In this document: positions 33,698 through 46,042 of the stretch, piece by piece | Layout of the letters: the number at the start of each line of letters is the position of its first letter | How positions within the stretch are numbered: position 1 is the stretch's first letter | Source of the DNA: Episyrphus balteatus | Lineage: Eukaryota; Arthropoda; Insecta; Diptera; Syrphidae | Assembly (NCBI RefSeq): GCF_945859705.1 | Contig: NC_079136.1 | Coordinates: 51,350,094-51,414,093, forward strand | Direction: 5' to 3' | DNA length: 64,000 nt | The notes under the pieces: model-generated | Told to the model about the DNA's origin: nothing | What the model saw: only the letters and a program-made list of their open reading frames with translations | Database searches by the model: none | Position numbers and translations under genes: made by a program

Positions 33698-34020
33698 AAA
33701 ATAAAATGCACGACCTGTTCGCCAATCGTTGAAGTCATTTAATAAAATAATGCTTTATAAATATAACTTTTGTAACGAAATCAAAAAAACAAGTTGCAGT
33801 GCCATTTTGAACCAATTCTTTATTCACACTTTAATCCAATTTCAACAAAAAAAACTCATCTTTTTGAAAAATCTACTTTGACTGATTTGATACTTTTAGG
33901 ATTTTGTTTTCAATTTTTTAAAGTTTTTTTCATTCTGGATTTCGGTTAAAATCGAAGATTTTTGATTTTGATCTATTAACAGAAAACTGTAACTGTCCAA
34001 CATATAGTTAGCTCAAAAAT
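33698..34020. repeat. dispersed AATAAAATGCACGAC repeat, copy 3 (partial)
   Basis: It starts AAAATAAAATGCACGACC and then diverges; the characteristic end block is absent, so this is a truncated or decayed copy. Confidence 0.4.
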
Positions 34021-35956
34021 ACTAAAAGCAATCATAGTATGCTATCAAGCATATCTATTGCGACTTTTCTTTTGCTGAGTTTACATCCGGCACAATTTTT
34101 AGATTTAATACGAATTGTTTTTTTTTTTAATTAATGAAGTGAATTACAAGAAGACCAATCGAACCTACCTACCAATACTTCATTCAACCTTCAGACACGT
34201 GAAGATAATTAGCGGTTTTTGTTCCCACCAATATAATTATTTAATTAATTATTATATAATTATTCTATAATTCAATAGAATTGAATCAAATTGGAAATAG
34301 ATCACTACTAGATAATTAAGATTTCATAATAATTTAAATTGTAATTATTACTTCATCTTAAATGGCAAATGTTAATAAATTAATGTTGAGTTGGTCACTC
34401 AATCACCATTATGTAAGCTCAAATGAAAGTTCTTAGAAAAAGAATAAGGATGCAATTTGAAGCCGTCACTAAAGTCGAAATTTTCCTCAATTACTGAAGA
34501 GAATTTTGTTAGGGACATTGCTTGAACATTTTCCAGGTATCTAAGATTAAAGTAAATGCCTTTTTTCATTCACATTCAATTGAGAAAAAAAGTTGAGTGA
34601 AGACTATGAATCCGCTCTTATATTGAGATTTGCTACACTTACGATTGAAATACTAATTTGCAGGTCCGTACCTCAAAAAGCTTTTCCTTAACCTAGGCAA
34701 TTTGACGGAGCTTAGACCTACTTTTTATTGGTGATGACATTAGCTCATAATTAGTGGTGCCAATTTGCTTTAAAGTTAGTCTATTTTTCTAAAATTTAAA
34801 ATCTACTTCCTTTATCTAATATTCATTTCTACTTTATTTGGGATATTCCTTATAAGGATTTCTAACCTCAATCCACGTCAATTTTATAAACTGAATTATT
34901 CAAACTTTATCGGTTCTAAGTGTACGCATTTCGACATTTTATAGCCGGACTTTGAATAACCGGAGTTAAGAATACTATGAAAAAATAAATTGTTTAATGA
35001 TACCTAACATTTGCCAGCCCGCAATGATAGTTCTAGTGAATTTCTTTGACCTTGTATGAAATTTTATACTTTTCTAAATTATTTCTAATAAGGTGTCCAT
35101 CCATCTTTTTTGTATTAAAAAGCATTTCAGAAAAGCAATTATACCTTCAAATTAGTAAATTGTTCTTTGGATTACGTTCCTATTATCCCCTCATTATGGA
35201 CACTATCTATAAAATGAATGTTTGTATAAATAGTAAATCTTAAATAGATATGTTTGAGTATAATTATTTCCTGAATTAGAAATTGGATCTGGATAAAGCT
35301 AGATAAAATGATTTTCTTTTTCAACTAATGTGTAATTATATACTTGACACTGGTATCTGCGTTTAAATTTGTTTCTGTAAACTATATCTAAACAACACAA
35401 AACGCATAAAAAATAAACACATTCTTTCATACTAATGCGCGAGACGCCTTAGCCTTTTTTTTTACTCTTCTCTGAAATGTGTGAAATTGATGCAAAGAAT
35501 TTAAGTCAATTATTAAGTGTTGGTGTATATATAACAAATGATAGATTTTACGAGTGGTTGCGTCCGTTTCAAGTGATACTATATCTTGCGTGAGCTATGG
35601 TTATAGCTCAAGATCACTTTAAATCTAAATACAAAGTAGTTAAGAACGATCAGGAAAAATTTCAGATTCTTTTCTATTAGAATAGATCTATCAAGGTCAG
35701 TGATAGGTGACAACAGATAAAAATAAATCTAGCAATTACAAGAGTTTTAAATAAAATTAAAGCAACTTATACTCATTTGTTCTATCATAGCTTCTTAACT
35801 ACTTATCATTATCTGACAAATGAGGTATTGGTATACGCGTTTTGATTGTCTGCTGGTTATAATAGACGTACATATTTTCAAATATAGCATTGATTAAATG
35901 TGGTGCCCTTTAGTGGTTAAAGTCAAAAACTAGTATTTTTTTGTTTAGTGGTTCTA
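34021..35956. other. no gene recognised
   Basis: About 1.9 kb of A+T-rich sequence without recognisable frames, element ends or RNA genes. Confidence 0.45.
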
Positions 35957-36804
35957 TAGGGTCAATTTGGGTAAATGTAAACAATTTCTTGTATTTTTTT
36001 TTTCTTTTGACTTTAGATTTTAATATGTTTTCACGGAACAACTTGACAGGTATCTTCAAATGCAAATATGAAATAATAACATTTCTTTTTTATAAATATA
36101 AACAAATATTTCCCAAATTGTTTAAATTACTGTTAAATATGCCATGTTTACAAATACCCCACCATGTTTGTGTTTTTTTACAAATTCGGGGTAAATGTGA
36201 ACACTGATTTAAAATTTAGAATTTCCTCTTTATCATATGGATAACGACTTGAAAAACGTTCAAGAAGGTATTTGACAAAAACTTTTTCAAATTCTAATAA
36301 AAGTTTTTGTTTTCTTCCTTTGATTCTTTATATAGGCACCCAATATGCATCCTGAGCAGCTCTGAACGTCATATTTTTCTTTTACGTCAAAGACTGATTT
36401 TGCAACATCATCCACTGAAAATGATGGTGTTGGGTATTTTAAAATGTGACTCCGCTGCAGTTAAGCAATAGTAATTGACTAAAAATACCTTATTTTTATT
36501 AAAACCAATAATTTCAGCAAAAAAATATATTTACATTTACCCCCAGAATACGTTGTTATGTTCACATTTACCCATTATGGGTAAATGTAGGTAAACACAC
36601 GCAAATCGACACTTTAAATTATCTTTCACGGAAAATACGCTCGTCGAATGAATTCTCTCTTGACAGCAATGAGTTTGACATATAAGTTAAAAGATACATG
36701 CGTCCGCGTTTTGTACTTATGTATGCGTCAAGGAGATTTAACTGAAGCTCGTTATGAGCCATGTTTTCATTTACCCCTGTTTACATTTACCCACATTAAC
36801 CCTA
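35957..36804. mobile_element. inverted-repeat element with GGGTAAATGT subterminal motifs
   Basis: The ends TAGGGTCAATTTGGGTAAAT and (complement of right end) TAGGGTTAATGTGGGTAAAT match with few changes. GGGTAAATGT or its complement recurs at about 35969, 36189, 36533, 36564, 36578, 36770 and 36783, clustered toward both ends. The outermost bases are TA at each side, so a TA target is possible. No transposase. Confidence 0.65.
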
Positions 36805-36834
36805 AATATTTTTTTTTTTCAAGAAATTAATACC

Positions 36835-37519
36835 TTAAAATAATTTATACCAAAATATTTTCAAAAACTTAAACCCATCTGATGCAAGGCATGCTTTTCG
36901 TGAGCTGCGGCATGCTAAACACAGGTGAAAGTATTGCGACGGACTTTTAAATAAGCAGTTTTTCAGTATATTCTTTCCAATAGCCGTACCAAATTTCAAT
37001 GAAGTAGTCGACATTACAGTCAATTAATTTAGTTTTGGCGGTGAAAAGCACACTCTGAGTTCAGAAAAAGGATGGAACTTAAAGATACCTCACGATTCTC
37101 ATTTTTTTTTTTTAATTTTTTAGCCGTTTTTTTTAATAATTTTTTGTATACTTTGTTTTCTAAAAGTAAGAGTTTAAGAGTTATATAGCAGCAAATTTTT
37201 ATAAACATGTATGTGTCGATATACACAGCATTATATCAAATTTAGACGTCTGGCAGTTTTTTTTTTTTTTTTGATGGACAACCATGAGGCATGGGTTTCA
37301 TTGAGATAACACGAGCAAGTAAATCAAAGTTATGATGCACTTCAAGAGTATCTGCAGACTTCTCAATCGAATTTGGCGTGCATCAAGGAAGCGTCTTGAG
37401 TCCTTTGCTCTTTATTACTTTTCTTGATTTTCTGCTTTAAATTGAGGTGACGGATTCAAAAGTGTAACCACATATCAATTATTTTTTACTGATGATCCAG
37501 CCGTTATAAGAGAAGGCAG
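36835..37519 (+). pseudogene. degenerate RTE copy
   Basis: Positions 36835-37025 follow 17420-17580 of the good RTE copy, and 37365-37505 follow 18150-18290, including GGCGTGCATCAAGGAAGCG (the GVHQGS block) and a decayed ACTGATGAT for the FADD region. About 300 bp between is unrelated or lost. Stops and indels are frequent. The foldback element 37529-38177 is inserted at its end. Confidence 0.7.
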
Positions 37520-37528
37520 GCCCAAAAC

Positions 37529-38177
37529 GGGTTGGGGTCAAAATTCTGCCGGGGTCAAAATTCTGCTTTTTAAAATTCTGTTTTTCAAAATTCTGCTTTT
37601 CAAAATTTTGCTTTTCATAATTCTGTTTTACAAAATTCTGCCAAAAATTAAAAAATCATCTTCTAGCAAAATTTGCTGCATATTTGAGATTACTTTCTTA
37701 AATCAATAAATTTAAAAATATTGATAAAAGGTTTTTAATGATAATTATCTTCGAAAAATAATAATCAAACATTATATAATTAGTCAAATAAAAATTGATG
37801 TTCAAAGCATTAAATAAGAAAACAACATCGTTTCTATAATTAGTTTTCAACGGTATACTCGTATAGATGTGAGTTATAAGAAAGTCAGCAGTTTGAAAAT
37901 TATTTGTGATGGTTAAACAGCAAGCAGTTAAGAAAATATCAACCTAAAAAAACATTAATGAGTTTATTTTGGTATAGTAAACGCATATGCTATGAAAAAA
38001 AAGCAGAATTAGCAGAATTGTTTTGTTAAAAAAATGCTGGCAGAGTTCTGAAAAGCAGAATTTTGAAAGACAGAATAGAAAAAAAGAAGAATTTTGAAAA
38101 ACAGAATTTCGATTATCATTTTCAAAATTACGGAATGACCCCCCAGAATTTTGAAGTCAGAATTTTGACCCGCTCCC
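37529..38177. mobile_element. foldback element, copy 2
   Basis: Ends GGGTTGGGGTCAAAATTCTG and its imperfect complement, with arms of AATTCTGCTTTTCAAA-type units, flanked by the 9 bp GCCCAAAAC (37520-37528, 38178-38186). The central GCATATGC-containing segment is shared with copy 1 in reverse orientation. It lacks the 36 bp palindrome of copy 1. Confidence 0.85.
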
Positions 38178-38186
38178 GCCCAAAAC

Positions 38187-38748
38187 TTCTTAAGTTGAAG
38201 GAGTAAATTGATATAGTAGTGATTAAAGATCCTGAGAACTGTCGAAACGAATAAGAAGAAGAAGTTAGCTTCTGACAAGCCAGTTTTCCCTCGAAAAAAA
38301 ACATCAAAACTTTCAATACCTTTAATAGTGAACGTTTTAACATTTTTCAATTCATTCAAAATTTTGCTGGGTCAACTGCTGTTTTGTTTCCACCTTATCT
38401 CTTTTAATCAGCTATGAGCAACACAAAAGCTGACTATATGTCCAAATAGCGAAAACTTCTTTTTAATTAAGCATTCGGTCAACACTCTGTTGTACAATAG
38501 TTTGACAGTCACACGTGTATAAAGCACCCCCAAACACTACTCTCCCCTTCCCATCTTACTCCATGAGAGGCTTGAGAATTTTGAGTGACTGTCGAAGTCG
38601 AGTAAAGCACAGTTACAGTGAAATTACTATAAAATACAAAATGAATTGCAAACAAACGCCTAAGGCGGATGCGTATAGTGTTAGTTTATGCTGCCAGCAG
38701 CAACTAGCAGCAGTAGTCCAGTCAAATTATATTTGGTTGTATGGAGGT
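38187..38748 (+). promoter_or_regulatory. possible TATA promoter and short coding start
   Basis: TATAAA at 38518-38523 is followed by a pyrimidine-rich stretch and, at 38641, CAAAATGAATTG opening a frame that starts MNCKQTPKADAYSVSLCC and runs into the inverted repeat beginning at 38749. The protein is not recognised. No clear initiator or splice donor follows. It may be a real first exon cut by the element, or chance. Confidence 0.2.
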
Positions 38749-40387
38749 CTGAGAAATAATTCGCAACTGCAATTCGTACCTAAAATATGAAAGTACACTA
38801 GTACAGGAACTAAACCCCCCATTTTCCGAACAAATGTCTGGACGACTTTGGCCGCCATTTTGTTTTGAACAGTTTTGCGACTATCGCTTGTAGTTCGGCT
38901 AGTTTTGGTGTTAGAGAAAAATGTTATGAGACAAACTTGTAGTAAATTTTATTTCCCACAAAATATATTTTATAACTTTTTACTCTAAAACCCACCATTT
39001 AGGAATTATAATGATTTTCGTAAAATGCTATGCTCACTTTTTTTTTATATGCACCATAACTTTTTATTTTAAACTTTTATCAAAAAATTGTTGTTATAAA
39101 AATTGAAGAACTATTAATTAACTAAAAAAAAAATACTTTTTTATCAGATGTTCACTTATTTTTTTTTTTTTTTTGCTATTTTGATAACTTTGGCCATCAA
39201 CAAAAAAGTTGGCAATTTTCTGCTCCACTTAGGGTACGAAAAGTCGTTAGGTAGGCGCCAATGTCAACAGTTTTTTAACTTAAAAGTACCTTGCCTGCCC
39301 TGCTTTGCGAGTTCTCAGCATCTCTGTGGTGAGCGTAAAATGATTTTTTTTTTTAACGCATAAAGCTCTCAAATAACTCTATATGTAATAAATACATAAG
39401 ATCTTTTTTGTTTATGATATTGTTAGTACCAAAGTTATCAAAACAGCAAAACAAAATAAAAAATTGTTAATCTGTTTTTTTTTTTGTTTCATTTTTCAAT
39501 TTTCTCAAAAACAAGAAGGCTTAGAAAATCAGCGAAGGTAGTTTTATTGTAATAGTTAATTTGTATTGAAATTAATGGTCCTGACAAAAATAGTATTGAA
39601 TGTGTTTTTTTTTTTAATTTGTCTCGCTAATTTTAACTTTGAGATCGATTATTTCAAAAACTATTAATTTTAAAAACACTATTTAAAAATTAAAATAAAG
39701 CGTTTAATTGTGGCTTTTGAAAAAAATATCCTTCATAACTCTTAGTGTTGCCGTTGTTTTTTAATATTTTTTTTAAATATTAGGTTGTTTTTTAGAAAAT
39801 TTCCCCTCCCGCCTAAACAGGGTTAGATAGACCAGCCCTCCCAAAGTAAAAAATACTTGTATTGAACCCTTCTACAAAATACAGTTATCAAATCTCAGCG
39901 CCATAGTTATCGTGCTCTCCCCTCACCCTGTTTTTTCTAATTTTTTTTATTGATTTTTCGTTCTAGTGAGGGAACGGTACGTCGGAGAAAAAAACCTTAT
40001 ATGAGAAAAACATAGTTAATTAATAGTTCTTCAATTTTTATAACAACAATTTTTTGATAAAAGTTTAAAATAAAAAGTTATGGTGCATATAAAAAAAAGT
40101 GAGCATAGCATTTTACGAAAATCATTATAATTCCTAAATGGTGGGTTTTAGAGTAAAAAGTTATAAAATATATTTTGTGGGAAATAAAATTTACTACAAG
40201 TTTGTCTCATAACATTTTTCTCTAACACCAAAACTAGCCGAACTACAAGCGATAGTCGCAAAACTGTTCAAAACAAAATGGCGGCCAAAGTCGTGAAGAC
40301 ATTTGTTCGGAAAATGGGGGGTTTAGTTCCTGTACTAGTGTACTTTCATATTTTAGGTACGAATTGCAGTTGCGAATTATTTCTCAG
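38749..40387. mobile_element. element with 374 bp inverted termini
   Basis: Arms 38749-39122 and 40014-40387 are both 374 bp and nearly identical inverse complements; I see only a handful of differences. Weaker similarity continues about 30-40 bp outward on both sides (GTCCAGTCAA...TTATA). The 890 bp centre has no recognisable ORF. A non-autonomous element with long inverted ends is the simplest reading. A transcript across it would form a very long hairpin. Confidence 0.85.
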
Positions 40388-41489
40388 CAAAAGTATAACT
40401 TGACTGGACTTCAGCTAGCGTTCAGCAAGTTGATGTTGATGTTGAATATTATATACATTAATAACGGCTTCCGATTCGTTTAAATGACAGAGAAGTGATG
40501 GTGACCGCTGTTTCGCGGTGCGCCAAGCCATGCCGCGATATGCCGTGTGCCACGATCGTTGAGCATGCTGTTATATTTGTTTGTAACTTATGTCGTTTTC
40601 AAGTGAACGTTAGTTAAACTTGTTTGTTTATTTTTGTTTGATGTTTAATTATATTATTTCTATTAAATTTTCCCACACAAATGTGTGTATTGGTATGAAG
40701 TATAAATGTGATTTGTTACTTTCGTTAAGTTATGAGAAATAATCTATGGATTAAGAAAAAACGAAACATTTTAATTAAATAAATTAGAAAGGGCTTGACT
40801 ATAGATACTTTCTTTTTTAGCACAAGGTCACTTGGAATAATCCAATCTCATTTACATTTTATGAAAGCCTCTTTATAAAAGGTCAAATACCTACTTGTGG
40901 TTATTGGTGAAGATTATATAAATCTTCGTTAAATGACGTTTCATGTTTCAAGCTATGAAATACTTGATTGACCCAGAAATATATTTAAAAAAAAAGAACC
41001 ATAGTGGAATGTTCAAGTTCAAGGTGGGACTTTTTTGTAAAGGTTCTTTTTTTTATTTTGTTGTTATACTTTTGCTTATTGAGTGAGTTGAGTATATAAA
41101 TTACCTTACCTACTGATACTGATGCCGGTTTTTTTACGAGGCCATAAAATTTTTTTTTTTTTTTTTTTTGTTTTGTTTATATATTTATAATATATAAGTA
41201 ATGTACTTGATTCACAACATTTTTGCAGTTGTATAAATTTAAAGTGATATAAAACTTGCAATTGCATGGAAAAAATGGAATTTTATTTTTTACTTTGTAT
41301 CAATTTAAACTATTTATAGTTATATAAATCAAGCAAAAGATAAATATACGAACAGGTGTTAATTTAAATAAGTAAGAAGTGAAATGAAGATTTTATACAT
41401 ATCTCGCCGTAGAGTTAGATTTTATTTTAATGAAAGAAAAGGAAAATATGCATACAATCTACTCTAGGTAATAAACTGTCAAAAATTAT
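40388..41489. other. no gene recognised
   Basis: Positions 40495-40570 are G+C-richer (GTTTCGCGGTGCGCC and similar) than the surroundings. The rest is A+T-rich with long T runs near 41150. No gene was supported. Confidence 0.45.
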
Positions 41490-41499
41490 TTTTAATCGA

Positions 41500-41690
41500 T
41501 CGCTGGAGTGCCACAGGGCAGTCAATTGGGCCCTATTCTTTTCCTTTTGTTTATTAATGACCTTCCATTGTACATTTCAAATTCAAACTGCTTACTTTAC
41601 GCTGATGATCTTAAGATTTTTAAGTCCTTAAAAGATATCAATAACTGCAGATTACTCCAAGAAGACCTTATTAATGTTTCAAAATAGTGT
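41500..41690 (+). pseudogene. Jockey/CR1-type reverse transcriptase fragment
   Basis: The plus strand translates to AGVPQGSQLGPILFLLFIND, then LPLYIS, then LLYADDLKIFKSL, the classic palm blocks of Jockey/CR1-group non-LTR retrotransposons including YADD. It is distinct from the RTE copies, which have FADD. Only about 60 codons survive; both sides are non-coding. No tail or duplication was found. Confidence 0.85.
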
Positions 41691-41963
41691 TTAGTCAATA
41701 AACTCCATTATAATATTTTTTAATCTTATATATTCTATCATTTTGTATGCAAAGGCATAGGCACTTTAATATTTAACTATTGCATTTTGGATTGTGCACT
41801 TACTAAAGTCAATTTTAAATTTAATTTAGGTATTATTTTGTATCCTTAGTTAAGTTTTATTCCTCATTATGACTACATAATTATGTAAAGGGGTATTCAG
41901 AATTCGATGCAAATGGTCTTGTATCCTTGTACAAGTGCAAAAGTGTAACATTTTCTTAAAATA

Positions 41964-43070
41964 TAGTCCAGTGCATTTTTGATGTTCATATATGGGCGAC
42001 CCAGCAGTTTGTACCACCCAAAAATTTTTTTTGCTCATTCGATAGAACATTGGCTGAATATCATTACCCTGATTTTTCGCACTTGCGAAATTCACCTTAC
42101 GGCCGCCATCTTGGATTTTATTTTTTGTTGAATATCTCAATTTCTATTTATCCTACATAAAAGTTGTGTATACAAGAAACGTAGGCAATTAAATTTTGCG
42201 TCTTTTATGTTAAAAACAATTTTTCGATATTCTGAATATTAAAAAAGTTACAAGCCAAAAAAGTAAAAAAAAACCGGAAAAAATGACAATTTTGAAGATT
42301 TGAGCACTTCTTATCAAATTTATGAAAAAAACGTATCGAGAAGAAATTATTCGCCTTTAAATTCTCTACAACTCTGCTATACAACTTTTTTTTGTATCGC
42401 TATAATTAATAAAGTTATTAATACTTTTTTTTTGTTAAAAAATACCCCTTTTTTACGAAATGAAGAGACTTAAATATCAAACAAAATTGCAGGTCCTGAA
42501 TTTTCTCTTGCAACATAAAGCTATAAAATACTCACTAATCATTTAAAATTCAAGATTTGGTAAAAAAAAAATTAAGAAAAAAGTAAAGATAAAAAACACA
42601 AACAAAAAAGAGCATTTTTAACAAAAAAAAAAGTATTAATAACTTTTGTATTTATAGCGATAGAAAAAAAAAGTCGTATAGCAGAGGTATAGAGAATTTT
42701 AAGGTGAATAATCTTATCTAGGAAGGTTTTTTCATAATTTTGATAAAAAGTGCTAAAATCTTTATAATTGTCACTTTTTTCTGTTTTTTTTTTTTTTTTA
42801 CTTTGTTGGCTTGTAACTTTTTTAATATTCAGAATACCGAAAAAGTGTTCTTAACATAAAAGACGCAAAATTTAAATGCCTACGTTTCTTGTATACACAA
42901 CCTTTATGTAGGATAAATAGAAATTGAGATATTTAACAAAAACTAAAATCCAAGATGGCGGCCGTAAGGTGAATTTCGCGAATGCGAAAAATCAGGGTAA
43001 TGATATTCAGCCAATTCTCTATTTGCGGGTGGTACAAACTGCTGGGTCAAATTATAAATGCACTGGACTA
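41964..43070. mobile_element. inverted-repeat element with ~460 bp arms
   Basis: Arms about 41964-42440 and 42615-43070 are inverse complements with moderate divergence (several indels), around a 174 bp centre. Both arms include the GGCGGCCGTAAGGTGAATTT segment, which gives mirror-image short frames on the two strands; these are not genes. Weak similarity extends outward to about 41935 and 43115. Confidence 0.8.
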
Positions 43071-43475
43071 ATAAAACAACCAAATATACAAACTAAAATT
43101 TTTTTTTACTTTTACACTTTTGCTATATCTTAACCCTATTGCAAAAATAAAATACAATGGTGCAAAATTTGTCTGTTTTAGTTGTAGTAGTAGAAAAATA
43201 AAATTTAGCAATTTTACACCTTTTTGTTGCACCCTTTATACCCTTATGTATAACTGCAAAAGCCAATGCTATGTTTGGATTTCTTATAGTAATCGTATAT
43301 TGTGACTTAAATGTATGAAAATTAAACATTTTTTTTAGGGATCTTTAAAAGTGAGTTTTAAAAAAGTGATAAGGATAAGAAAGAAACACTTATGGCTTTG
43401 GACATTGCAATACGGTAGGAAGGCTTATGAGATTTTTTGAGACTTTCTTTAAATCTACGATAGTCCATGGTAGAT

Positions 43476-44153
43476 GCATTAGTCCAGTCATTTTATACAT
43501 TTGGAAATGCAAAATGACCGAGGAAGCTAAATTTTGGATATGTTGTAGGGGATGCTTAAAAAAGCTTAACTTGAAGTTTTCGACCAAGATTTCCTATGAG
43601 CTTTTTCCGCAATAACTTTTTTGACAATAACTCGGCTATCCTTCGAGATACGAAAATTTTACAAGGAGGTTTTTTGTAGCTTTTACCATGTTCTACAATT
43701 CATGCATACACATTTTTTTGCGTATCATGAACCGTTTTCGAGATATCGATCAAAAAAGTCAAAAATTTACGATATGCGATTTGTTTTTTGACAATATCTA
43801 TTTTTTGGTGATGAATATCCAAAAAAATATTAAAATCAAACTTGTAGACCCTGTTCAGACCTATAATTTCGTATTTTTTTTTTTTTGACATTAAAAAAAA
43901 AACATGAATGATTGTTTTTTTCACAACCGAACGAGCGGCTTGCTTGGCGGTGGGTGCGGACTAAACGACTTTGCGGGCGGCTGGAGGTCGTAATTTTTGT
44001 CCAAAAAAATTATTGCGGAAAAAGCTCATAGGAAATCTTGGTCGAAAACTTCAAGTTAAGCTTTTTTAAGCATCCCCTACAACATATCTAAAATTTAGCT
44101 TTCTCGGTCATTTTGCATTTCTAAGCCGTTTTTTCCCACATAATGACTGGCCT
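43476..44153. mobile_element. inverted-repeat element with ~150 bp arms
   Basis: The left arm (about 43476-43625) and right arm (about 44003-44153) share AAAGCTCATAGGAAATCTTG, AAGCATCCCCTACAACATAT and GGTCATTTTGCATTT segments in inverse orientation. The centre has a G+C-rich block at 43925-43990. A related single piece occurs at 45555-45600. No coding capacity. Confidence 0.75.
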
Positions 44154-45097
44154 ACATCGAAAGTATTTCTTGGGAAATTATTGCTGACAAAAGTCTCTTT
44201 TGTCACATTCTCCTTCATGCAGCTTACAAGTGTTTAAGTTCCCTTATAACACAAATACCTAACACGATCATATTATAATTTTTTGTTTGTTTTTGAATGG
44301 ATACTTCGTGTAAGACTCGATCTGACTTTATTCTTTTTGTATTTGTATTTGTATTCTCACTATTTTATAAAACCCCGCAATAATTAAGTAAATATTTTAT
44401 AATTTTCTATGACATGTAAAATTTATAAAAAAAAAAACAATAGCTTGTCATATTAACAAGTTTACAACAATCGAGAACAGAAGCTACATAATTTTTAAAT
44501 TAATCTTGCACTTGTTTACTTATTTCTAACAACTTGAACGCTATTAAATACACGTGTCACAGCTTTTCAAATAAATTTGTAATAGAAAGAGAAATTCCTG
44601 AAAACAAAAGAGGAAGTTAAGTAGGTAAGTATACATAAGTTAGACAGGTGTCACTAAACATCATTAGTCAGAAATATCTTATATTTTGCATTTTAAGTAT
44701 GCCCTGCGAACGCAAAAGAGAGTGATTTAGGAATTAACTACTGTTTACGTAAATTTTCCAATTACTTAATGGTAGTGCCCACAAATGCATAGTTTTATCA
44801 TTATTGACATGCAATTGAAGATCTAAAGGTGGGCACATTAGCACGAACTTTTTTTTTAGAATTGACTACTTTAAAAACAATAAGGATAATATTTTATGAC
44901 ATGGTTGCCAAACGCGGCAGCCATGAATTCTTCAATAAGGTGGAACTCTCATTTGAAGCATGTTGTACTGTTCTATTTGCATTTTTAATGTATTAAAAAT
45001 GAAAAGAAAAAGTATCATACGGTATGTACATGTACATATCTATTTTCAATATACATTATTATGTATATGTATAGTATATTGGTCAATAGTTATGTAC
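44154..45097. other. no gene recognised
   Basis: A+T-rich spacer between two elements. No exon, RNA gene or repeat end was recognised. Confidence 0.45.
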
Positions 45098-45960
45098 AGG
45101 GATAGGATCTTGTGGACCTAAAAACTTAGAAAAAGGCAAAATAAAACTCCGAAAAAGGCATAAAAAGGCATTTATTGAGAGAAAGAATGAAATATAAAAA
45201 TTAATTGTAGTAATTTCTAACAAACATGAGTTTTTCTCTTAAGAGTTCTTTAAAGGAGTTAAAAGATGTCTCTACATCTGTAGAGACGAGTGGAGCCAAA
45301 TAAAAGCACTCGACATCACCCACTGCAAAATTTGGCGGGAGCTCTAGATTTGTGTACCCATTCATTTCTCAATTTATTTGTTTAACTCTCTCGAGTCCCT
45401 TGTTTGCCAAAGAACTGATTTGTACTTCTCAACAACATCTTTTGCGACTGGACTGCCCCTTTCCCGGCTTCCAAATCTCTCTTGATTTTGTCCAAAATCT
45501 GGAGAACTTCTCCAATCGTATTTTCTTGATTAAAAAATTTTTTTTTTAATTGTTGGAGCTTTCTCGGTTCATTTTGCATTTCCAAATATAATGACTGAAC
45601 TATAGGTAGATCTTTTCACTCGAATTAGTTAGTGCGGGGTAATTAGTGAATCTTTAATATAGATATATTGAGTTTGTAATATATCGAGTAGGTTTCCTAT
45701 TTGTTTGTATATTTGAGTGTTTTGTGTGTAGGCATTACTTTAAAGACGCTAAAAAGATAAAAAACATAGGAAAAGGCAACAAAAAGGCAATAACAAGAGA
45801 AAAGGCAAAAAAATTCAATAACGAAAGAAAAGGCAAAAAAAAGGCAAAATAAAATACATATATTTGGCACGAGGGGGACGTGAAACGTGTTTGTTTTTAA
45901 TCTATAATGTCGTACGATTAAGCAAGGAAAAAAGGCAAATTCCACAACATCCTATCCCTG
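45098..45960 (-). mobile_element. degenerate hAT element with transposase remnant
   Basis: The left end CAGGGATAGGATCTTGTGGA and right end TCCACAACATCCTATCCCTG are inverse complements with one mismatch. AAAAAGGCA words repeat near both ends, a subterminal pattern common in hAT elements. Flanks (GTTATGTA and GATGTAAA) are only loosely similar, so the duplication is eroded or absent. The interior encodes a broken transposase C-terminus on the minus strand. Confidence 0.78.
45201..45585 (-). pseudogene. hAT transposase C-terminal fragment, frameshifted
   Basis: A minus-strand frame (45585 to 45382) reads ENTIGEVLQILDKIKRDLEA, then a stop. A second frame (45365 to 45201) reads VECFYLAPLVSTDVETSFNS and then FKELLREKL. 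The APLVSTDVETSF segment resembles the APxTSxDVERSFS motif of the hAT dimerisation region in CGGBP1-like proteins. That motif reading, plus hAT-type ends around it, makes the assignment. The N-terminal DNA-binding and catalytic parts are missing, so it is dead. Confidence 0.6.
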
Positions 45961-46042
45961 GATGTAAATGTCTTCTTTAAGCTTTATTTGATATATTGAA
46001 GAAAAAAGAAGTAATTTTTCTCCTTGTAGAAAATTATCTATA

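Noticed and set aside
41850..43133. Pair of similar short proteins on opposite strands (KIQDGGRKVNFA...)
   Set aside because: They are the two arms of one inverted repeat read outward from each side; other frames are broken and the repeats explain the similarity.
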